A stretch of DNA of 9,768 bases from Bacteroidota bacterium (lineage in GTDB: Bacteria > Bacteroidota > Bacteroidia > B-17B0 > Aurantibacillaceae), in NCBI GenBank assembly GCA_005800865.1, contig SYEI01000406.1:1-9768 (forward strand), read 5' to 3'. Of this stretch, positions 7,819 through 9,768 are shown piece by piece. Made by a program: the position numbers and the translations under genes. Within the stretch, counting starts at the first letter, position 1; every line of letters starts with the position of its first letter. The notes under the pieces are model-generated. The model saw only the letters and a list, made by a program, of their open reading frames with translations, had not been told where the DNA came from and ran no database searches.

Positions 7819-7840
7819 TAATGTTAAGTTAATGTTAAGT
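7819..7840 (-). promoter_or_regulatory. Perfect 11-bp direct repeat, putative PHO box of first PiT gene
   Basis: Two identical, adjacent 11-bp units (7819-7829 and 7830-7840) read ACTTAACATTA on the minus strand, giving TTAACA-N5-TTAACA. The repeat starts at the last base of the porin stop codon (7842-7840) and continues into the intergenic gap. The spacing and core equal two half-sites of a PhoP-type PHO box, and the place, 20 nt before a -7-like box, fits activator binding. The regulator itself is not in the window. Confidence 0.55.
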
Positions 7841-9138
7841 TAGAAATTTAATTGGCACTGAACCCTCATAAAAGAACCAACCTGAAAATTGTCTTTTTTT
7901 GCTCTATCTGAAGTCCATTTCTCTGAATGAACCCAGCTCACAACAACCTCTAATTGTTTAAGGGGTTGATATTCTATTCCTCCTTCAAATTCATTTACAT
8001 CATAAGCTCTAGCATCTAATTCCATTTTTTTTCCACCTTGATATGTAGAATACCTTGCAAATGGTATTAACACTTGTTTTTTTATGTTTATTAAGTAGCT
8101 TAAAGTTACATAGCCTCCTTGTAAATTTTTAGTATTAATCGAATCTATTAAAAAATCGTATTGAGGGCCTTTACCGACATTATATTCGGCTTGAATACCA
8201 AATGGTTTTGGGTATAAAATAAATGAGGCCGCCATTCTTTCATCTAAATATTCTAAACTCTTATTCTTTTTAACGCCCGTTGATGTTTGGTCTAATTTAT
8301 AGTATCCGCTATACATTTGAACTCCAGGCTCAATAATTTGATTCCATAATTTAATAGGATACGACACTCTAGCAACCCAGTGTGCATTATTATTTATTTC
8401 AGGCTTGTTGGCTGTTTGCCCATTATATAATCCAAAACCAACTATGCCATAATCGCCCGAACCTTTTAATCCATCGTTTACTAAGGACGCATATAATTCT
8501 CTTACTTTTTTTGGTGCGTAATAAAAAAACAATCCTAAGTCTCGTTCGTTTGAAACCGCACTATTTAACGCATCATTTCTATCTAGCGGTAAACGATTTT
8601 GACTCGATTGCATGTTTTCGAAACCATATGGCACTTTACTCTGTCCCACTCTAAATCTAAACTCTTTCTTTTTATCTATCGATACATCAAAATAAGCATC
8701 TCTAATTTGTGCAAAATGTAACGCAGTAGTTGATGCTGATGAGGCAAAATCAGGCTGAATGTAAAAGTAAACGTGTTCATTCACTTGTCCACTTAAAATC
8801 AAACGATTTCGTCTAATAAAAAAACCACCAAAGTTTCCAATCGATTTATCTCCTTGATCGCTTTTTAAATCTGGGTTTGTTTCAAATAAACGATTATACC
8901 TTACTTGTACATAACCTCTTACTTGTATTTTATCATACCAATTCGATTTTTTTTCGGTTGCTAAAACGGTAGATGTAGCTACTGTTGTTGTTTTGTTACT
9001 TTTCAGCTCCTGCACTTCCTTCCTTAAATCTGTTAAGTATTTTAATAAGGAGTCGTTGGAAACAGCTGTTGTTTCTTGAGAAAAAGCCTGTAGTGTAAAC
9101 AAAACAGAAACAATAAGTAAAGTAAAAGTGTTTTTCAT
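7840..9138 (-). CDS. Outer-membrane porin, Porin_O_P (phosphate-selective porin) family
   Basis: A 432-residue outer-membrane beta-barrel. The signal peptide spans about residues 1-20 (hydrophobic 6-18, cleavage near Phe-Ser-Gln). A short predicted coiled coil follows at about 29-48 (Leu-Leu-Lys-Tyr-Leu...Leu-Arg-Lys-Glu-Val-Gln-Glu-Leu), which in porins of this family often mediates trimer or peptidoglycan contacts. The barrel starts near residue 70 with KIQVRGYVQVRY. Recognisable family segments are FFIRRNRLILSG (106-117), RVGQSKVPYGFEN (163-175) and NERDLGLFFYY (197-207). Alternating aromatic/polar strands continue to a C-terminal Phe, the usual outer-membrane assembly signal. The family includes Pseudomonas OprP/OprO, which pass phosphate and polyphosphate, but homologues in this phylum are not all tested, so the substrate is inferred from the phosphate permease 61 nt downstream. 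The start ATG at 9138 directly gives the signal peptide. Confidence 0.9.
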   Translation of the reverse strand: MKNTFTLLIVSVLFTLQAFSQETTAVSNDSLLKYLTDLRKEVQELKSNKTTTVATSTVLATEKKSNWYDKIQVRGYVQVRYNRLFETNPDLKSDQGDKSIGNFGGFFIRRNRLILSGQVNEHVYFYIQPDFASSASTTALHFAQIRDAYFDVSIDKKKEFRFRVGQSKVPYGFENMQSSQNRLPLDRNDALNSAVSNERDLGLFFYYAPKKVRELYASLVNDGLKGSGDYGIVGFGLYNGQTANKPEINNNAHWVARVSYPIKLWNQIIEPGVQMYSGYYKLDQTSTGVKKNKSLEYLDERMAASFILYPKPFGIQAEYNVGKGPQYDFLIDSINTKNLQGGYVTLSYLINIKKQVLIPFARYSTYQGGKKMELDARAYDVNEFEGGIEYQPLKQLEVVVSWVHSEKWTSDRAKKDNFQVGSFMRVQCQLNF

Positions 9139-9177
9139 GTAAATTTAATATTAATGGTTGCGAAATAATCACCTTAA

Positions 9178-9216
9178 TATTAAGTTTACTTAATTTCAAT
9201 GTTACGAAATTGTTAA
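9178..9216 (-). promoter_or_regulatory. Putative four-unit PHO-box-like element upstream of the porin gene
   Basis: On the minus strand four hexamers follow at exact 11-bp steps: TTAACA (9211-9216), GTAACA (9200-9205), ATTAAG (9189-9194) and TTAATA (9178-9183). The first two are strong and the last two degenerate. The element fills most of the 85-nt gap between the upstream gene and the porin. Overlapping palindromes (CTTAATATTAAG at 9173-9184; TTAAGT-TT-ACTTAA at 9180-9193) allow an alternative reading as an operator for a dimeric regulator. No good -7 box at 20 nt is evident here. Confidence 0.4.
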
Positions 9217-9223
9217 ATCTCAA

Positions 9224-9757
9224 CTAAAACCCATCGGTTAAAGCTTTAACGTGTTTTATAAAATCAACGGTAGTACGTTTGTTGTTTTTAATTAAAAAAA
9301 CACCGTAATCGTTAATTTTAGTGATGTCTACGTCCTTATATTGTTCCAAAATAAGTTTATCGTAATTATAATCACCTGTATAAATCACAAATTTATCGTG
9401 GATGTTAACTTTCTCTTCTAAAATTCGCCAGGTTCTTCGTTCAAAAGAAGGCTTAAAGGTGTTTGGGAAATCATCATAAATAGCGGGGCCCGCATAATTT
9501 ATTTCATCGTCGTGCCAAGCGCTGTTTACAATCACAAAATCATTTACGGCTTGTTCCGCACAAATTCGTTTGGTGATATCAACCGCTTCAATTATTTCTT
9601 TTAGGGTATTTAAATGAACATGCCCCCACATTTTTTCCTGAACATGATACGCTAAGGTTGTTTTAAAAGTTACTTCTTTAAATAAAGTAAAAACAAAAAC
9701 AACAGGTATTACAAGCCACATTACCTTTTTAAAATCAATGTCCAGATTTATAATCAT
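9224..9757 (-). CDS. Membrane-anchored protein of unknown function, possibly C-terminal part of a longer gene
   Basis: The visible product is 177 residues from the ATG at 9757. One strongly hydrophobic segment (about 11-27) is followed by a soluble domain of about 150 residues with alternating beta strands (NDFVIVNSA at 72-80, DKFVIYTGDY at 121-130, YGVFLIKNN at 151-159) and helices. The reading frame has no stop between 9757 and the window end, so this ATG may be internal and the true start outside. The layout, a last membrane helix then an alpha/beta extracytoplasmic tail, is reminiscent of the C-terminus of polytopic GT39/PMT-like glycosyltransferases common in this phylum, but I see no catalytic motif and do not claim it. 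If the ATG is real, it is a bitopic envelope protein. Its stop is 85 nt before the porin and no terminator lies between them. Confidence 0.6.
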   Translation of the reverse strand: MIINLDIDFKKVMWLVIPVVFVFTLFKEVTFKTTLAYHVQEKMWGHVHLNTLKEIIEAVDITKRICAEQAVNDFVIVNSAWHDDEINYAGPAIYDDFPNTFKPSFERRTWRILEEKVNIHDKFVIYTGDYNYDKLILEQYKDVDITKINDYGVFLIKNNKRTTVDFIKHVKALTDGF

Positions 9758-9768
9758 TAAAAATATCA

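Noticed and set aside
8382..8654. Plus-strand frame antisense to the porin
   Set aside because: The porin barrel sequence is clear over this stretch; the antisense product looks random.
9173..9184. 12-bp palindrome CTTAATATTAAG as a terminator
   Set aside because: It is too AT-rich and short to terminate; I treat it as part of the possible regulatory region instead.
8996..9223. Minus-strand frame overlapping the porin start
   Set aside because: It crosses the porin signal peptide in another frame and the regulatory gap; the porin reading, with signal peptide and barrel, is far better supported.

Overview
The window looks like a chromosomal segment from a low-GC member of the Bacteroidota, probably Flavobacteriia/Cytophagia-like. 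Four things point there: a secreted protein with a type IX secretion (T9SS) C-terminal sorting domain, a Porin_O_P-type outer-membrane barrel, AT-rich leaders without clear Shine-Dalgarno sequences, and promoter-like boxes close to the Bacteroidota TAnnTTTG form. No species can be named from the sequence alone.

Layout: every large gene is on the minus strand, so transcription runs from high to low coordinates. In that order they are: (1) 9757-9224, a membrane-anchored protein that may be the C-terminal end of a longer gene continuing past the window edge; (2) 9138-7840, a Porin_O_P-family outer-membrane porin; (3) 7778-6384, a PiT-type inorganic phosphate permease, closed by a strong hairpin terminator; (4) 6232-4838, a second PiT permease of identical length, about 73% identical by hand count; (5) 4668-577, a 1363-residue T9SS-secreted multidomain protein (jelly-roll-like, Calx-beta, choice-of-anchor I, six Ig-like modules, sorting domain). 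One small lysine-rich gene (257-484) faces this block from the plus strand. A bidirectional terminator at 524-561 serves both sides.

The centre of the locus is phosphate entry: an outer-membrane pore for anions or phosphate, then two inner-membrane phosphate symporters. The most interesting signal is regulatory. Direct repeats of TTAACA with 11-bp periodicity lie upstream of the porin and of both permeases. In both permease leaders the proximal TTAACA is followed by exactly 20 nt and then the identical octamer TACTTTTA, which lies 15 or 17 nt before the ATG. This is the architecture expected of a PHO-box-activated promoter, and would make the three genes a small phosphate-starvation regulon. 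Whether the giant secreted protein belongs to it is open; its adjacency is suggestive only.

Bases 1-256 hold no supportable gene beyond a weak promoter-like box. No tRNA, rRNA, CRISPR array, transposon or origin was seen.
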